Of a stretch of 64,000 nt of DNA, positions 34,211 to 43,103 are shown piece after piece. Within the stretch, counting starts at the first letter, position 1. Each line of letters starts with the position of its first letter. Origin of the DNA: Tsukamurella ocularis (GTDB taxonomy: Bacteria > Actinomycetota > Actinomycetes > Mycobacteriales > Mycobacteriaceae); NCBI RefSeq assembly GCF_024807615.1, contig NZ_JANUCJ010000003.1:434001-498000 (forward strand), written 5' to 3'. The position numbers were made by a program, and so were the translations under genes. Below the pieces are notes generated by a model. It did no database searches. It saw only the letters and a program-made list of their open reading frames with translations, and was not told where the DNA came from.

Positions 34211-35076
34211 GCACCCGGTACACCCTGGGCGGCGACGAGCACCTGTTCGTCGAACTGTCCGAGTCGATGTCCCTGGAAGTCTTCTTCCAGGGCATCCTCA
34301 TCACGCAGGAGCTCGCCGACCGCGACCTCTCCGGCGTCACCGAGATCTGCCCGGCCAACGCGTCCTTCCAGGTGCGCTTCGACCCCGACGTGCTCCCGGT
34401 CGCCGATCTGCACGCGGAGCTGGAGTCGATCGAGGCCGGTCTCGGCACCCGGGATGCGGTGTTGGACACCCGCATCGTCGAGATCCCCGTGCTGTACAAC
34501 GATCCGTGGACGCACGAGACCCTGATGCGCTTCCGCGACCGACACCAGGATCCGGACTCGACCGATATCGAGTACGCGGCACGGATCAACGGCTACGCCG
34601 ACGTCGATCGGTTCATCGAGGCCCACTCCGGCACACCGTGGTTCGTGTCCATGGTGGGCTTCGTGGCGGGCCTGCCCTTCACGTATCAGATGGTGGAGCG
34701 GGAACGGCAGATCCAGGTGCCCAAGTACCTCCGGCCCCGCACCGACACGCCGAAGGGCACGCTCGGCTACGGTGGGGCGTTCTCCTGCGTCTACTCGGTC
34801 CGTGGCGCAGGCGGCTACCAGATGTTCGGTGTCACACCCGTTCCCATCTACGATCCGGATCAGCGCGCTCCGCACCTGCGCGACTTCATGATCTTCTTCA
34901 AACCCGGCGACGTCGTGAAGTTCCGGCCCGTCGATCGCGCCGAGTACGACGCGATCCTCGCCGAGGTCGACGCGGGGCGGTACGCGCCGCCCACCGCGCC
35001 GATCCGGTTCTCCCTCGCCGAGTTCACCGCCGACCCCACCGGCTACCCCGCAACGCTCCTGGAGGCCCTCCCGTGA
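34207..35076 (+). CDS. pxpB: 5-oxoprolinase subunit PxpB (AHS1/KipI family)
   Basis: A carboxyltransferase-type subunit of 289 residues. The C-terminal AHS1 core has the family signature TPWFVSMVGFVAGLPF, then PKYLRPRTDTPKGTLGYGGAFSCVYS. Its N-terminal 60 residues (VELSESMSLEVFFQG) are the cyclophilin-like leader. It is longer than the roughly 220-residue bacterial PxpB and closer to the form found beside biotin carboxylases. GTG start overlapping the previous stop by 4 bases. Confidence 0.9.
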   Translation: MSTRYTLGGDEHLFVELSESMSLEVFFQGILITQELADRDLSGVTEICPANASFQVRFDPDVLPVADLHAELESIEAGLGTRDAVLDTRIVEIPVLYNDPWTHETLMRFRDRHQDPDSTDIEYAARINGYADVDRFIEAHSGTPWFVSMVGFVAGLPFTYQMVERERQIQVPKYLRPRTDTPKGTLGYGGAFSCVYSVRGAGGYQMFGVTPVPIYDPDQRAPHLRDFMIFFKPGDVVKFRPVDRAEYDAILAEVDAGRYAPPTAPIRFSLAEFTADPTGYPATLLEALP

Positions 35077-36041
35077 CGATCGAGGTCATCAAGCCCGGCC
35101 TGCTCAGCTCGGTCCAGGACCAGGGCCGCAGCGGCTATTACCACCTGGGCATCCCGCCGTCGGGCGCGATGGACCAGCAGTCCTTCCGCGCCGCCAACCT
35201 CCTGCTCGGCAACGAGGAGACGGCCGCAGTCCTCGAATGCGCCCTGATGGGGCCCGAACTCCGGTTCGGCGCGGACACCCACATCGCGGTGACGGGCGCG
35301 GCCATGACACCCAAGCTCGACGGTGTCGACCAGCCGCTCAACACCGTGCTGGCGGTACGGGCCGGGCAGACCCTGTCCTTCGGGTTCGCGACCGCGGGCG
35401 CCCGCGCCTACCTGGCGATCGCGGGCGGGATCGACGTCCCCGAGCGCCTCGGCAGCCGCTCCACCTACGCACTCGGCGCACTCGGCGGCCTCTCCGGGCG
35501 CAAGCTCGAACCGGGCGATGAACTGCCGATCGGCTCGGCCCGCCCGGCCGCGCGAGCGGGCCGAGAGCTGCCCGCCGATCTGCGGGTGCCGCTCGCGAAG
35601 GAACACGTCCTCCGCATGGTTCCAGGGCTGTACGACTACCGCGTCACCCCGGACTCCATGGCGACCTTCCTCACCGAAACCTGGACCGTGGGTTCGGAAG
35701 CCGATCGCATCGGCTATCGCCTCAAGGGCGGCACGCCGCTGGCGTTCGTCGACCGCGAGCCGCCCTTCGGCGCAGGCGACGACCCGTCCAACATCGTCGA
35801 CGCCTGCTATCCGATCGGCTCGATCCAGGTGCCCTCGGGCCAGGAGCCCATCGTCCTGCACCGGGATGCGGTCTCCGGCGGCGGCTACATGATGATCGGC
35901 ACGGTGATCAGCGCGGACATGGATCTGATCGGGCAGATGCCGCCGAATACCAAGGTGCGCTTCGACGCCGTCACCCTCGACGACGCGCTCGCCGCCCGGG
36001 CCGACCGGGCACGGCGCCTCGACGCGATCCGCGCGCTGTAG
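35073..36041 (+). CDS. pxpC: 5-oxoprolinase subunit PxpC (AHS2/KipA family)
   Basis: The 322-residue partner of PxpB. Signature segments: KPGLLSSVQDQGRSGYYHLGIPPSGAMD at the N terminus, ANLLLGNEE, ITGA-like AVTGAAMTPKLDG, LAIAGGIDVPERLGSRSTYALG and the late GSIQVPSGQEPIVLHRDAVSGGGY. It is the last gene of the cluster, with a GTG start overlapping pxpB by 4 bases. The next gene is on the other strand, 5 bases beyond its stop. Confidence 0.92.
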   Translation: MTIEVIKPGLLSSVQDQGRSGYYHLGIPPSGAMDQQSFRAANLLLGNEETAAVLECALMGPELRFGADTHIAVTGAAMTPKLDGVDQPLNTVLAVRAGQTLSFGFATAGARAYLAIAGGIDVPERLGSRSTYALGALGGLSGRKLEPGDELPIGSARPAARAGRELPADLRVPLAKEHVLRMVPGLYDYRVTPDSMATFLTETWTVGSEADRIGYRLKGGTPLAFVDREPPFGAGDDPSNIVDACYPIGSIQVPSGQEPIVLHRDAVSGGGYMMIGTVISADMDLIGQMPPNTKVRFDAVTLDDALAARADRARRLDAIRAL

Positions 36042-36046
36042 CCGCC

Positions 36047-36445
36047 TTAGGCGACCGCGGCCTCCGCGATCGCGGCATCCTGCTCCGGGGCACCGCCGGA
36101 GACGCCCAACCCGCCGATCAGACGGCCGTCGGCGTCGACGATCGGCACGCCACCGCCCACGAGGAGCAGGCCTCCGGCGTGGATGTGGTCGAAGTGCAGC
36201 GCCGGTTGCCCGATCTGGATCGGCGCGGCGAGCCCGGCCGTCGGGGCCTCGAACATCACCGAGGTCCTGGCCTTGGCGACGGCGAGCTCGTTGGACGCGA
36301 GCCACGCCCCGTCGGTGCGGGCGAAGGCGACCAGGTTCGCGCCCTTGTCGAGCACCGCGAAGACGGCCTTGACGCCCGCCTCCCGGGCGGCGCGATCGGC
36401 GCCCGCGATGAGTTCCTGTGCGTGTGCGAGGGTGATGTCAGGCAT
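36047..36445 (-). CDS. HbpS/GlcG-family (heme-degrading/heme-binding-like) protein
   Basis: A 132-residue cytoplasmic protein of the HbpS/GlcG fold: LAHAQELIAGADRAARE helix, VFAVLDKGANLVAFARTDGAWLAS, then GGGVPIVDADGRLIGGLGVSGG near the C terminus. Members bind haem or act beside glycolate and aldehyde pathways; the precise role here is unknown. No signal peptide. Its start overlaps the SDR stop by 8 bases, so the two form an operon. Confidence 0.85.
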   Translation of the reverse strand: MPDITLAHAQELIAGADRAAREAGVKAVFAVLDKGANLVAFARTDGAWLASNELAVAKARTSVMFEAPTAGLAAPIQIGQPALHFDHIHAGGLLLVGGGVPIVDADGRLIGGLGVSGGAPEQDAAIAEAAVA

Positions 36446-37214
36446 TCTGCGTCCACTCCGTGTCCTGCCACTGCTTCGCGGCGTCGATGGTCGCGAGCGG
36501 CCGCATGGTGCGGTACAGGTGCTCGTCGGCGGGAATGATCTCGACCATGGCGTCGATCATCTCCTGCGGATCGGCCTGGTCGGCGAGGCTGTCGCCGAAA
36601 TCGGGCATCGGCACGACCGCGCTCTCGGCGTCGTACCACTGCACGTAGCTCTCGGCGCCGGTGTCGTTGAAGCCGGTGCCGAAGACGCCGGGGTTGACGG
36701 TTGCCACCTGGACGCCGTGCGGCGCGAGCTCGGCCTTCATCGAGCCGGCGATCGCCTCGATGGCGTGCTTCGTCGCGCAGTAGGCACCGAGGAACGGAAC
36801 CACGAGGATCCCGCCCATCGAGGAGGTCCACACGACCTTGCCCGACTTCCGCGCGACCATCTTCGGCACGATCGCCTGCACCAGCGCGAGGTGGCCGAAA
36901 ACGTTGATCTCGAACGACTCCCGCACTCGGGCCAGGGGAACATCGACCATCGATCCGCCCTCCATCACGCCGGCGTTGAGTACCAGCACGTCGGGGTCGA
37001 ACGACGAGGCGTGCTTGATATCGATCTCGTCGGTCAGGTTCAGCTTGACCACCTCCAGCCGCACGCCCGCCTCGGTCGCGGCGGCGCGCAGGCTCCGCAC
37101 CTGCTGCCAGGTCTCCGCAGCAGCGACCACCTCGTGCCCCTGCCGCGCCAGCTCGAGGGCTGCGCCGGCACCGAAACCCGAACTGGCCCCGGTGATCAGA
37201 ATCTTCTTCGGCAT
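36438..37214 (-). CDS. short-chain dehydrogenase/reductase
   Basis: A 258-residue classical SDR. NAD(P)-binding TGASSGFGAG at about 8-17, NAG motif LVLNAGVMEGG, catalytic Ser in SSMGG and Tyr/Lys in YCATK. ATG 37214 has GAAGGAGAG upstream. It diverges from the TetR gene at 37334 across a 119-bp AT-richer gap with TAAC/GTTA half-sites near 37290-37305, so TetR control is likely. Substrate unknown. Confidence 0.9.
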   Translation of the reverse strand: MPKKILITGASSGFGAGAALELARQGHEVVAAAETWQQVRSLRAAATEAGVRLEVVKLNLTDEIDIKHASSFDPDVLVLNAGVMEGGSMVDVPLARVRESFEINVFGHLALVQAIVPKMVARKSGKVVWTSSMGGILVVPFLGAYCATKHAIEAIAGSMKAELAPHGVQVATVNPGVFGTGFNDTGAESYVQWYDAESAVVPMPDFGDSLADQADPQEMIDAMVEIIPADEHLYRTMRPLATIDAAKQWQDTEWTQNA

Positions 37215-37333
37215 CGTCTCTCCTTCGTTCCACCCACACGCCGCGGGCGTCGTCTCCGAGAGTGCAGCACCGCCCATCGTTTGTCAATAACCAGTTAGTT
37301 ACATACGTACCGAGAGGGCGGTACTCTCCTCCT

Positions 37334-37894
37334 GTGCCACCCGACGCGACGGAGACGAAGCGGCGGATCCTCGACGCAGCGCGCCGGGAGTTCGCCGAGT
37401 TCGGGCTGGCCGGGGCACGTATCGACCGCATCGCCGAGCAGGCGTCCGCGAACAAGCGCTCGATCTACGTGCACTTCGGCCCCAAGGAGGACCTGTTCGA
37501 CCTGATCGTCGTGGACGCCCTCCGCACCATGGCCGACGCGGTCCGGTTCGACGCCGACGACCTGCCCGGCTACGCGGGCCGACTGTACGACTACCTGCTC
37601 GCCGAGCCTTCCACGCTCCGGCTCTCGACGTGGGCGAACCTGGAACGACCGTCGACCACGGACGACGAGGGCACCACCTACCGGGAGAAGGTCGACGCGT
37701 TGCGGCCGCGCTACGGCGACGGCGCCGTCGACGCGCTCGTGCTCACGCTGGGCTTGGTCACGGCGTGGCTCGCCGCCTCCCCCGCACTGACCTCCCTCGC
37801 CTCGACCGGCGATGCCGAGGCGCGCCGGGCGATCGTCGTCGCGGGGGCCGCCGCCGTCGCCGGAGCGCTACCTCCCGGCGGCACAGCGACCTAG
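37334..37894 (+). CDS. TetR-family regulator
   Basis: A 186-residue regulator: HTH about 12-55 (RRILDAARREFAEFGLAGARIDRIAEQA, KRSIYVHFGPKEDLF in family form) and a C-terminal TetR_C-like domain. I place the start at GTG 37334 because TACTCT (37322-37327) ends 6 bases before it; an open frame back to 37262 lacks an RBS. It probably represses the divergent SDR-HbpS operon (inference from layout). Confidence 0.9.
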   Translation: MPPDATETKRRILDAARREFAEFGLAGARIDRIAEQASANKRSIYVHFGPKEDLFDLIVVDALRTMADAVRFDADDLPGYAGRLYDYLLAEPSTLRLSTWANLERPSTTDDEGTTYREKVDALRPRYGDGAVDALVLTLGLVTAWLAASPALTSLASTGDAEARRAIVVAGAAAVAGALPPGGTAT

Positions 37895-37901
37895 CCGCGG
37901 G

Positions 37902-39209
37902 CTACAGCGAGCGGAGCGCCGACGTCGCGGCGTGCCACCCGACCATGCCGTGCACGCCGGGCGCGCCGGCGGCGGAGGAGCACAGGAAGACGCGGTCGGT
38001 GAGGCGGTAGGGGTCCACCAGCTTCGGCCGACGCACCAGCTGTGCCGGGACGGCGGCGCCGGCTGCGATGTCGCCGCCGACCAGGTTGGCGTTCACCGAC
38101 TGCAGGCCCGCGGGCCCGACCGATCGCTTCTCGACGATCCGCTCCCGTACACCGGGAGCGTGCCTCTCCACCTCGGCCACGATCGACTCGGTGAGATCAC
38201 CGGGGAAGCCGTTGGGGCAGTGGGCGCACATGGATACCGGCGCGAGCGACCCGGCGCAACGCGACGGGTCGGCCACGTACTGCTGCGACAGGATGATCAC
38301 GGGTCGCTCGGGCATCCGGCCGCGGTTCACCATGAGCTCCTTGCGCGCGATCTCCCGCGCCGTGCCGCCCAGGTGGACGAACGCGGACCGTCGGAGTTCC
38401 TCATGCGCCCAGGGGATCCCGCCGTCGACCACGAGGTCCACCTTGAAGGCCGCGGGCCCGAACCGCCACTGTCTGGCGCGGCGACGCAGCCACCCGGGCG
38501 CGCGGTCTCCGAGCAGGTCCCGGGCCGCGGGCAGGCCCGTGTCGAGGACGACGAGGTCGGCGTCGGGCAGGGCGGTCACCCGCTCCCCCGTGCGGATGCT
38601 CCCGCCGTGCGCCTCGACGATCGCGGCGAGCGCGTCCGAGATCCGCTGGGAGCCCCCGATCGGCACCGGCCAGGGCCGCACGCCGGAGAGCAGGTAGCCG
38701 ATCGACGACGTCATCGGTAGGTGCTGAGGGGAGATGGAATGCGCGGCGACCCCTGCGAAGACGGCGCCGCCGGTCCGCCCGAGCGCCGCGGCGGTGACCG
38801 CCGCGGGGAGCAGGAACCGCGGGCCCCAGCGGGTCGCGACCACGGGATGCCGAGGCACGTCCGTCACGGGGCCGAAGAACGCTGGCATTACCTCGGGCCC
38901 GCAGTCCGGCACGTCCGCCAGGGTCCCGACCGCGTCGGCCGGGTCCGGCGCGAGGGGGTGCGCCACGTCGATCTCCGCAGTGCCCCAGGCGATGTCGACG
39001 CCCACGTCCCGCAGCGCGGGCGAGGCGTATGCGAGGGGATGCCCCGTCGAGAACCGGTCCACGACGGTGCCGCACAGCGTGTCGGAACGGCACGCGCCGC
39101 CGAGGGTGGTCTCGGCCTCCAGCACCGTCACGTCGAGGCCCGCGCGAGCCAGGACAGCGGCGGCGGTGAGCCCGTTGGGGCCGGAACCGACGACGACGGC
39201 GGAGGTCAT
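37902..39209 (-). CDS. phytoene-desaturase-like FAD-dependent oxidoreductase
   Basis: A 435-residue FAD enzyme. Rossmann dinucleotide motif VVVGSGPNGLTAAAVLARAG at 6-25, then LEAETTLGGACRS, and the C-terminal FAD motif (GAPGVHGMVGWHAA). It belongs to the CrtI/NAD(P)-FAD oxidoreductase superfamily but is shorter than carotenoid desaturases (about 500), so the substrate is uncertain. TACCGT then 6 bases then ATG 39209: leaderless, 38 bp from the divergent dapC start. Confidence 0.87.
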   Translation of the reverse strand: MTSAVVVGSGPNGLTAAAVLARAGLDVTVLEAETTLGGACRSDTLCGTVVDRFSTGHPLAYASPALRDVGVDIAWGTAEIDVAHPLAPDPADAVGTLADVPDCGPEVMPAFFGPVTDVPRHPVVATRWGPRFLLPAAVTAAALGRTGGAVFAGVAAHSISPQHLPMTSSIGYLLSGVRPWPVPIGGSQRISDALAAIVEAHGGSIRTGERVTALPDADLVVLDTGLPAARDLLGDRAPGWLRRRARQWRFGPAAFKVDLVVDGGIPWAHEELRRSAFVHLGGTAREIARKELMVNRGRMPERPVIILSQQYVADPSRCAGSLAPVSMCAHCPNGFPGDLTESIVAEVERHAPGVRERIVEKRSVGPAGLQSVNANLVGGDIAAGAAVPAQLVRRPKLVDPYRLTDRVFLCSSAAGAPGVHGMVGWHAATSALRSL

Positions 39210-39247
39210 ACCCACACGGTAGCCGCGCGGGCCACTAGGCTGCGGGG

Positions 39248-40405
39248 ATGCGCACCGTCCGACGCCTTCAGCCCTTCACGTCGACGATCTTCGCGGAGAT
39301 CTCGGCACTCGCCACGGCGACCGGTGCCGTCAACCTGGGGCAGGGCTTCCCGGACACCGACGGGCCCGCAGGCATGCTGCTGGCGGCGAAGGCGGCCATC
39401 GACGGGGGCCTCAATCAGTACCCGCCCGGCGACGGCCTGCCCGAGCTTCGGCGCGCCGTGTCCGCGCAGGTGGACCGCGACTACGGGCTGCAGTACGACC
39501 CCGACGGCGAGGTGCTCGTCACCGTCGGCGCCTCCGAGGGGATCGCGGCCGCGGTGCTGGGCCTGATCGAGCCCGGCCGGGAAGTGATCCTCATCGAGCC
39601 CTTCTACGACTCGTACGCCGCGACCGTCGCGATGGCGGGGGCGCAGCGCGTCGTCGTGCCGCTCCTCGAAGACGGCGGGCGGTACGCCCTCGACCCCGAC
39701 CTGCTGCGCGCCGCGATCACCGACCGGACCGCCGCGATCATCGTGAACTCGCCCCACAATCCCACCGGCACGGTGCTCTCCGACGCCGACCTACAGCTGA
39801 TCGCGGACCTGTGCGTGGAGCGAGACCTGCTCTGCTTCACCGACGAGGTGTACGAGTACCTGCTCTTCGACGGCCGCGCGCACCGCCCGCTCGCCGCCTT
39901 CGACGGGATGCGCGAGCGAACGGTCCGGATCTCCGGCGCCGCCAAGGCTTTCAACGTCACCGGGTGGAAGGTCGGCTGGATCACCGCGCCGCGCGAGCTG
40001 GCCGACGCCTGCCGCGCCGCGAAGCAGTGGCTCACCTTCACGGGCGCCGCGCCGCTGCAGCGCGCGGTGGCCCACGCGCTGGAGAACGAATCGTCGTGGC
40101 TCGAGAAGCTCGCGCCGGACCTGCAGGCCAAGCGAGACCTGCTCACCGGCGCCCTCATCGAGACGGGGTTCACCGTGCACCCATCAGAGGGCACCTATTT
40201 CGTCGTCGCCGACGCCCGGGGCCTGGGCTTCGACGACGCCGACGCCCTCTGCCGGGAGATGCCCGCGCGCATCGGCGTGGCCGCGGTGCCCGTCAGCGCC
40301 CTCGCCGACGATCATGCGCGGTGGGGGCACCTGCTGCGCTTCGCCTTCAGCAAGGAGGAGTCCGTGCTGGTCGAGGGCGCGCGGAGGCTCGCCGGATTGC
40401 GATGA
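39248..40405 (+). CDS. dapC: N-succinyldiaminopimelate aminotransferase (class I PLP aminotransferase)
   Basis: A 385-residue fold-type I aminotransferase. PLP lysine in GAAKAFNVTGWKVGW (Lys 233), NSPHNPTGT, and FTDEVYEYL. It corresponds to Rv0858c (DapC), which makes N-succinyl-diaminopimelate for lysine and cell-wall synthesis; here the intervening M. tuberculosis fadA/fadB genes are not beside it. TAGGCT (39236-39241) then 6 bases then ATG. Broad kynurenine/glutamine aminotransferase activity is an alternative. Confidence 0.9.
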   Translation: MRTVRRLQPFTSTIFAEISALATATGAVNLGQGFPDTDGPAGMLLAAKAAIDGGLNQYPPGDGLPELRRAVSAQVDRDYGLQYDPDGEVLVTVGASEGIAAAVLGLIEPGREVILIEPFYDSYAATVAMAGAQRVVVPLLEDGGRYALDPDLLRAAITDRTAAIIVNSPHNPTGTVLSDADLQLIADLCVERDLLCFTDEVYEYLLFDGRAHRPLAAFDGMRERTVRISGAAKAFNVTGWKVGWITAPRELADACRAAKQWLTFTGAAPLQRAVAHALENESSWLEKLAPDLQAKRDLLTGALIETGFTVHPSEGTYFVVADARGLGFDDADALCREMPARIGVAAVPVSALADDHARWGHLLRFAFSKEESVLVEGARRLAGLR

Positions 40406-40461
40406 CAACTCCTGTTGTCGATTGCGCCGCGGCGAGCCTCGCGCGGCGCTAACCTGGTGCC

Positions 40462-41484
40462 ATGGACGACCCCGTTCCACTCGGCCCTGGGAGCACCACC
40501 TGGCGCTTCTTCGGGGACTGGCGCGGCATGCTCACGGGTCCGTGGTCCGGATCGATGCAGAACATGCACCCCAAGCTCGGCGCCGCCGTCTGGGAGCACT
40601 CGGACTTCTTCGGCGAGCGCTGGCAGCGCGTCTACCGTTCCCTGTATCCGATCATCGGCACCGTCGCAGACCCGGACGGCGCGGCGACCGGGCAGGAGGT
40701 GCGGGACTACCACCGGGACATCAAGGGCGCGCTGCCCGACGGTAGCCGCTACCACGCGCTGGACCCCGACGTCTTCTACTGGGCGCATTGCACCTTCTGG
40801 TACGGGAACATCCGCTGCGCGGAGGCCTTCGGGCCGCGGATCACCGAGGCCGACAAGCGCGCCCTGTTCGCGGAGTCGCGGCAGTGGTACGCGCGGTACG
40901 GCGTCTCGATGCGGCCGGTCCCGGAGACCTACGAGGACTTCCTCGCCTATTGGGACCGGACCTGCCGCGAGGTGCTGATCGACCACCCGGCCGCCCGCCG
41001 CGTCCTCGACCTGTCCTCCCTGCCGCCGCTCCCGGCGCTGTCCTGGGTTCCCGCGCGGCTATGGCGCCTGGCCATGATCCCCACGCAAGCACTGGCGATG
41101 TGGATCACCGTCGGCTTGTACGACGAGCCGGTCCGCGAGACCCTCGGCTTCCGTTGGAACAGGTTCGACGAAGCAGGTTTCCGCCTGTTCGGCCTCCTCG
41201 TGCGCGGCACGATGGGCGCGGTGCCGCGCCGCTACCGAATGCACCCGCGAATGCGCGACGGCTGGGACCGGGCGCGCGGGCGGGTCGCCGCGGAAGCACC
41301 CGTTCTGCACTCGCCGGTCCGGAACCTGCCGCCGGTGCTCGAACGCGACAATCCCATGCACTACTGCCCCGTGCACGCCGAGCGCCGCGCCGAGCTCCCA
41401 TGGAAGCCGAACGCGCCGCGGCGCGCTCAGGAGAAGGCGGGGATCACCTCGCGCTCGAAGAGCTCGAGTCCCGAGGTGTCGTAG
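40462..41484 (+). CDS. DUF2236 / MpaB-family oxygenase-like protein
   Basis: A 340-residue protein of the latex-clearing-protein-like DUF2236 (MpaB) group, which includes b-type haem proteins. N-terminal PGSTTWRFFGDWRGMLTGPWSG and the central HALDPDVFYWAHCTFW are family motifs. The substrate is unknown. TAACCT (40450-40455) then 6 bases then ATG. The last 58 bases overlap the convergent LLM gene. Confidence 0.9.
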   Translation: MDDPVPLGPGSTTWRFFGDWRGMLTGPWSGSMQNMHPKLGAAVWEHSDFFGERWQRVYRSLYPIIGTVADPDGAATGQEVRDYHRDIKGALPDGSRYHALDPDVFYWAHCTFWYGNIRCAEAFGPRITEADKRALFAESRQWYARYGVSMRPVPETYEDFLAYWDRTCREVLIDHPAARRVLDLSSLPPLPALSWVPARLWRLAMIPTQALAMWITVGLYDEPVRETLGFRWNRFDEAGFRLFGLLVRGTMGAVPRRYRMHPRMRDGWDRARGRVAAEAPVLHSPVRNLPPVLERDNPMHYCPVHAERRAELPWKPNAPRRAQEKAGITSRSKSSSPEVS

Positions 41485-42413
41485 GCGATCTCGGGGAAGT
41501 AGCACACGGCGTAGGTCATCCCCTCGGCCTCGAGGCGCTTGAGGTTGGCGACGATGTCGCCGGGTGTGCCCACGCCCGGCATGCCGAGGTAGGCGCCCAT
41601 CTCGGCGTCGACGCCCGCCTCCGGAACATGCCCGAGCAGCCGGTTGCGGGTCTCGTCGAGGCGGGTCTGCACGTCGCGGGCGGCCTCGCCGATCGTGATG
41701 TTGTAGTTGGCCGACCGGGTGATGGCGTCGAAGTCTGTGCCCACGTCAGCGCAGTGCTTCCGGAGCACCTCCGACTTGTGGGCGAAGCCCTCGAAGGTGC
41801 CGTCGAAGTTGGTGTACTGCGCGTACTTCGCCGCGATCCGCAGCGTCTTCTTCTCGCCGCCGCCCGCGACCCACAGCGGAATGCCGCCGTCCTGCACCGG
41901 CCGCGGCTCGCAGATGGCCCCGTCGACCTGGTAGTACTTCCCGTCGAGCGTGGCCGAGCCCTCGGTCCAGGCCTGCTTGAGGATCTGCACGCCCTCCTCG
42001 AGGCGGCCCAGCCGCTCCCCGGCCGAAGGGAAGCCGTAGCCGTAGGCCCGCCACTCGTGCTCGTACCAGCCGCCGCCGATGCCCACCTGCGTGCGGCCGC
42101 CGGAGATCAGGTCGACGGTGGCCGCGACCTTGGCCAGGTACGCGGGGTTGCGGTAGCCCATGGCGGTGCACATCTGGCCCAGCTTCACCCGGCTCGTGGT
42201 CGCGGCGAGGGCGGACATGAGCGTCCACGCCTCGTGGGTGGCCTCGCGGCTCGGGACCGGGGTGGTGTGGAAATGGTCGTAGACCCACACCGAGTCCCAG
42301 GGGCCGGCGTCGGCCCGCTGGGCGAGGCCGTTCATGACGGACCAGTGGTCCGCCGGATCGATGCCGACGAGGTCGAAGCGCCAGCCTTGCGGGAGGAAGA
42401 GTCCGAATCGCAC
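41427..42413 (-). CDS. F420-dependent LLM-class oxidoreductase
   Basis: A 328-residue luciferase-like monooxygenase-fold protein. MRFGLFLPQG start, DSVWVYDHFHTTPVP, GRTQVGIGGGWYEHEWRAYG, and PLWVAGGGEKKTLRIAAKYA are typical of F420-dependent members, common in Mycobacteriales. The reaction is not known. GTG 42413 is preceded by TAGGGT with 6 bases between. Its 3' end overlaps the DUF2236 gene antisense. Confidence 0.92.
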   Translation of the reverse strand: MRFGLFLPQGWRFDLVGIDPADHWSVMNGLAQRADAGPWDSVWVYDHFHTTPVPSREATHEAWTLMSALAATTSRVKLGQMCTAMGYRNPAYLAKVAATVDLISGGRTQVGIGGGWYEHEWRAYGYGFPSAGERLGRLEEGVQILKQAWTEGSATLDGKYYQVDGAICEPRPVQDGGIPLWVAGGGEKKTLRIAAKYAQYTNFDGTFEGFAHKSEVLRKHCADVGTDFDAITRSANYNITIGEAARDVQTRLDETRNRLLGHVPEAGVDAEMGAYLGMPGVGTPGDIVANLKRLEAEGMTYAVCYFPEIAYDTSGLELFEREVIPAFS

Positions 42414-42473
42414 CCCTCAACCCTACGGAGGTCGCGCGGAACGTGTCAGTCGGTCGTCGTATCGTCGCGAGCG

Positions 42474-43067
42474 ATGCAGGATTCGCTGTTCGACGATGCC
42501 GCACCGCTGGCCCCGCACCGCCGGGAGCTGTCCGCCGGTGCGTGGCTCGACGTGCGCGCGGGATGGCAGGCGGGAGCCGACGACCTGTTCCTCGCGCTGC
42601 AGCGCGACGTGCCGTGGGTCGAGGAGAGCCGCCGCATGTACGAGCGCACGCTTCCCGTGCCCCGACTGCTGCGCTACTACGGCGACGGTGCCGCCCTCCC
42701 CCACCCGGCGCTGAGCGCGGCGATGGCCGAGCTCACGGAGCTGTACTGGCCGGACCTGCGCGAGCCGTTCACCTCCGTGGGCCTGTGCCTCTACCGGGAC
42801 GGCGCGGACTCGGTGGCCTGGCACGGCGACACCATCGGCCGTGGCGGCACCCACGACACGATCGTCGCCATCGTCTCCCTCGGCGCCGCCCGCCCGTTCC
42901 TCATGCGCCCGCGCGGCGGCGGCGCATCCACGAGGCTGACGGTGGGCCATGGCGATCTGCTCGCGATGGGCGGGTCCGCCCAGCGCACCTGGGAGCATGC
43001 GGTACCGAAGGTGCCGCACGCCGGCCCGCGGATCAGCGTGCAGTTCCGCGCCTCCGGAGTTCGTTAG
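42474..43067 (+). CDS. alkB: AlkB-family 2-oxoglutarate/Fe(II) dioxygenase
   Basis: A 197-residue DNA/RNA demethylase of the AlkB family that repairs alkylated bases. The Fe(II) ligands are seen as WHGDTIG (HxD) and the distal His in WEHAVPK; the 2-oxoglutarate-binding arginines are in RISVQFR. A substrate-pocket motif LCLYRDGADSVAWH is present. Start ATG 42474; TATCGT 8 bases upstream is a weak leaderless promoter. Confidence 0.9.
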   Translation: MQDSLFDDAAPLAPHRRELSAGAWLDVRAGWQAGADDLFLALQRDVPWVEESRRMYERTLPVPRLLRYYGDGAALPHPALSAAMAELTELYWPDLREPFTSVGLCLYRDGADSVAWHGDTIGRGGTHDTIVAIVSLGAARPFLMRPRGGGASTRLTVGHGDLLAMGGSAQRTWEHAVPKVPHAGPRISVQFRASGVR

Positions 43068-43070
43068 CCC

Positions 43071-43086
43071 ACTGGTCATTACCTGG
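43071..43086. promoter_or_regulatory. GntR operator at its own promoter
   Basis: ACTGGTCATTACCTGG matches 13 of 16 bases of the site at 48815-48830 (ACTGGTTATAACCTGT) in front of the PTS genes. It lies just upstream of the GntR -10 box CAAGAT (43092-43097), where a repressor would block transcription. The half-site ACTGGT is also that of DasR sites. Confidence 0.75.
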
Positions 43087-43103
43087 TGTGACAAGATGGG
43101 TCG

